Assembly: GCF_041381155.1 (NCBI RefSeq)
Contig: NC_091142.1
Location: forward strand, 3,661,778 to 3,725,777
DNA length: 64,000 nt
DNA from: Argopecten irradians
Taxonomy: Eukaryota > Mollusca > Bivalvia > Pectinida > Pectinidae
Direction of reading: 5' to 3'
In this document: positions 62,901-64,000 of the stretch, one piece after another
Layout: each line of letters begins with the position of its first letter
How positions within the stretch are numbered: position 1 is the first letter of the stretch
Notes under the pieces: model-generated
Database searches by the model: none
Told to the model about the DNA's origin: nothing
The model's input: only the letters and a program-made list of their open reading frames with translations
Translations under genes and position numbers: made by a program

Positions 62901-64000
62901 TATCTAAATGATTTGAGGAAGCTTCATCTTCTATGACTTCTTGGTTTAAAATGTAAAATTTTGTTTGTATACCTTCGTCTTTGTTTTTTTGCTTAATCAG
63001 GTAACAAATAAAGCAGGACTTTCAACTTTGGCATCCTCGGACTCATTTGTTTTCGATCGATCAGCTCCGGCACCAGGTACCGTGCGAGATGGCGTCAATG
63101 TTGAAAAGGTGTGGTGCTTTTGTTTCAGTTTACAGTGTATAAAGTTCCTTATCTAATATCATGATATATTTTATTTCTTGTCAATTGCTGTTGTTTTTTA
63201 CATACATACTATGATTATAAATTGAATATTCCATCGGCAGCCGGACATTGACTTTCAATCTGACACGACACATGCTGGATGCCATTGGTCCGGATTCAGT
63301 GACCCTCATTCCGGACAGTTGCATTATACAGCTGGTCTAGGTACCCAGCCGTCAGAGGATGACGTCAGGACCATGACTTCTACGGGAACACAAACAGGTA
63401 AGAAAAATGATATTGCATGTGTTGGCCAAGTAGATAAATGATGAAATAATATGCAACACTGTAACAACGACAATGTATTCTTAATTTAACAGCAATACGC
63501 TGGCAGCATACCCTTGTCCCCGGAGAACATCATTTCTGCATCGTACAAGCGTGTAACGGAGCTGGCTTATGTACATCTGTGTCATCCAATGGCTTTACTA
63601 CAGACTCTTCTCCACCAATCCCAGGAGTCGTTCATGTAGGAATTGATGGACATCACTCCAAATACTGGCCTCATCCGTAAGTACAGATGATGATTCTTTG
63701 TAGTATATCTTTTTCGTATAACGGAAATGAGATTGATGTAGTAAACAAAATGATTATGTGTATTTTGTCATTTTAAAAATATATTTACTAGATAGCACGC
63801 CTTAGATGTTCATAAGTTAAATTTTTAAAGCTATACAGAACACAATAACGATTTCTATAAATCGATTTGAATCAAATAAAGAACACATAACTGACTTTAA
63901 CAAAGTAAATTTGAATAAAGAAATATTAATTTGAAGATTGTGCCGGTTTCACAGGGATAAGATTCAAGCCCAGTGGTTTGGCTTCTCTGATGTGGAATCT
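50916..64000 (+). CDS. Gene B: PLAT / cysteine-rich / FN3-like repeat protein (3' partial)
   Basis: Exons, phase-consistent except where noted: 50916-50976, 51535-51773, 52268-52361, 53681-53800, 54153-54272, 54960-55097, 55607-55882, 56434-56551, 56781-57942, 58219-59407, 59728-61097, 61328-62021, 62170-62286, 62435-62743 (frameshift near 62497), 63001-63108, 63241-63397, 63493-63676, 63955 to beyond the window. The start is the first ATG after the acceptor at 50882 and opens a signal peptide (MAATRVAVLVAMFCVFLQPSG). A PLAT domain, a cysteine-rich section and about ten FN3-like repeats follow, so the visible part is secreted or extracellular. The end is unseen, so a membrane anchor is unknown. 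The repeats match those of gene A, which makes the two genes likely relatives or products of domain sharing. No named orthologue is recognised. Confidence 0.82.
51535..52361 (+). other. Gene B PLAT/LH2 domain (2 exons)
   Basis: VKIKTGTRNYAGTSARVYMD, LFGTKGSSGS, then VESIRVYHDDSGALSGWDLD and, after the intron, IEITDTSTNRKFTFSCGCW follow the PLAT pattern: TG...AGT, LxGxxG, IRxxHD, SxWxLD and a terminal F.C..W strand. PLAT domains are beta sandwiches that mediate membrane or lipid and protein contacts in lipoxygenases, lipases and polycystins. Confidence 0.85.
53681..55097 (+). other. Gene B cysteine-rich EGF/TNFR-like section (3 exons)
   Basis: Three symmetric phase 1-1 exons (53681-53800, 54153-54272, 54960-55097), each of about 40-46 residues with 6-8 cysteines: NQCERGYFIDGYGCT, RWCDKCRDADLF and ENRWCWPGTCGSPDTH with NCACDST. 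The spacing resembles EGF or TNFR-type knots without being a clear match. Phase 1-1 exons are typical of shuffled extracellular modules. Confidence 0.65.
54607..54915 (+). repeat. Interspersed repeat R1, copy in gene B intron
   Basis: The best full-length counterpart of 40-320. It ends about 45 bases before the exon at 54960. Confidence 0.6.
56781..64000 (+). other. Gene B FN3-like repeat array
   Basis: The same repeat as in gene A: SGIHTYVV and HSGIHTVDWSLGT (exon 56781), DHESGIKLYKVGLAT (58219), FEFGVGRSPGEDDIV (59728), DDESGIDRIQLGIGST (62435) and ACNGAGLCTSVSSNGFTTD (63493). Copies end in DxSPPxPGVV-type linkers. About ten copies are visible and the array continues past the window. Confidence 0.7.

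Overview
The window is animal nuclear DNA. It is AT-rich, has GT-AG introns, modular extracellular proteins and many interspersed repeats. A tRNA-derived SINE, a SINE tail with a CAAA run and DIRS-type retrotransposons point to a mollusc, most likely a bivalve. The species cannot be named from the sequence. All recognisable genes are on the + strand.

Bases 1-36048 are the 3' part of one very large gene (gene A). I resolve 43 consecutive exons whose splice phases agree, giving about 4,900 residues, with the 5' end upstream of the window. The protein starts with a large-lipid-transfer-protein (vitellogenin/MTP-type) module. It continues with a long amphipathic helical stretch, an unassigned middle region, about 18 fibronectin-III-like repeats with a PAN/apple-like insert, a cadherin-like region, EGF-like modules, one transmembrane helix and a cytoplasmic tail. 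Three furin-type sites sit at or near module boundaries. One exon (17213-17473) is split by a tandem duplication that carries SINE sequence and would stop translation unless spliced around.

Bases 36049-50882 are mostly non-coding. A DIRS-superfamily retrotransposon with PAT-like split direct repeats (38338-42728) has three open frames and looks young. A 2.9 kb foldback element (43855-46784) has arms carrying 21-bp units, each built on a 14-bp perfect palindrome. Smaller inverted-repeat elements occur near 50 kb.

Bases 49428-64000 hold the start of a second large gene (gene B), which continues past the window. It has a probable TATA box, an untranslated first exon, a signal peptide, a PLAT/LH2 domain, a cysteine-rich EGF/TNFR-like section and then the same fibronectin-like repeats as gene A. 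One exon has a clear frameshift near 62497.

Genes A and B therefore share an ectodomain repeat family, but each begins with a different domain of a lipid-associated fold. The most interesting reading is a local cluster of lipid-binding, repeat-rich secreted or surface proteins. This is an inference from domain order; nothing here shows function directly.
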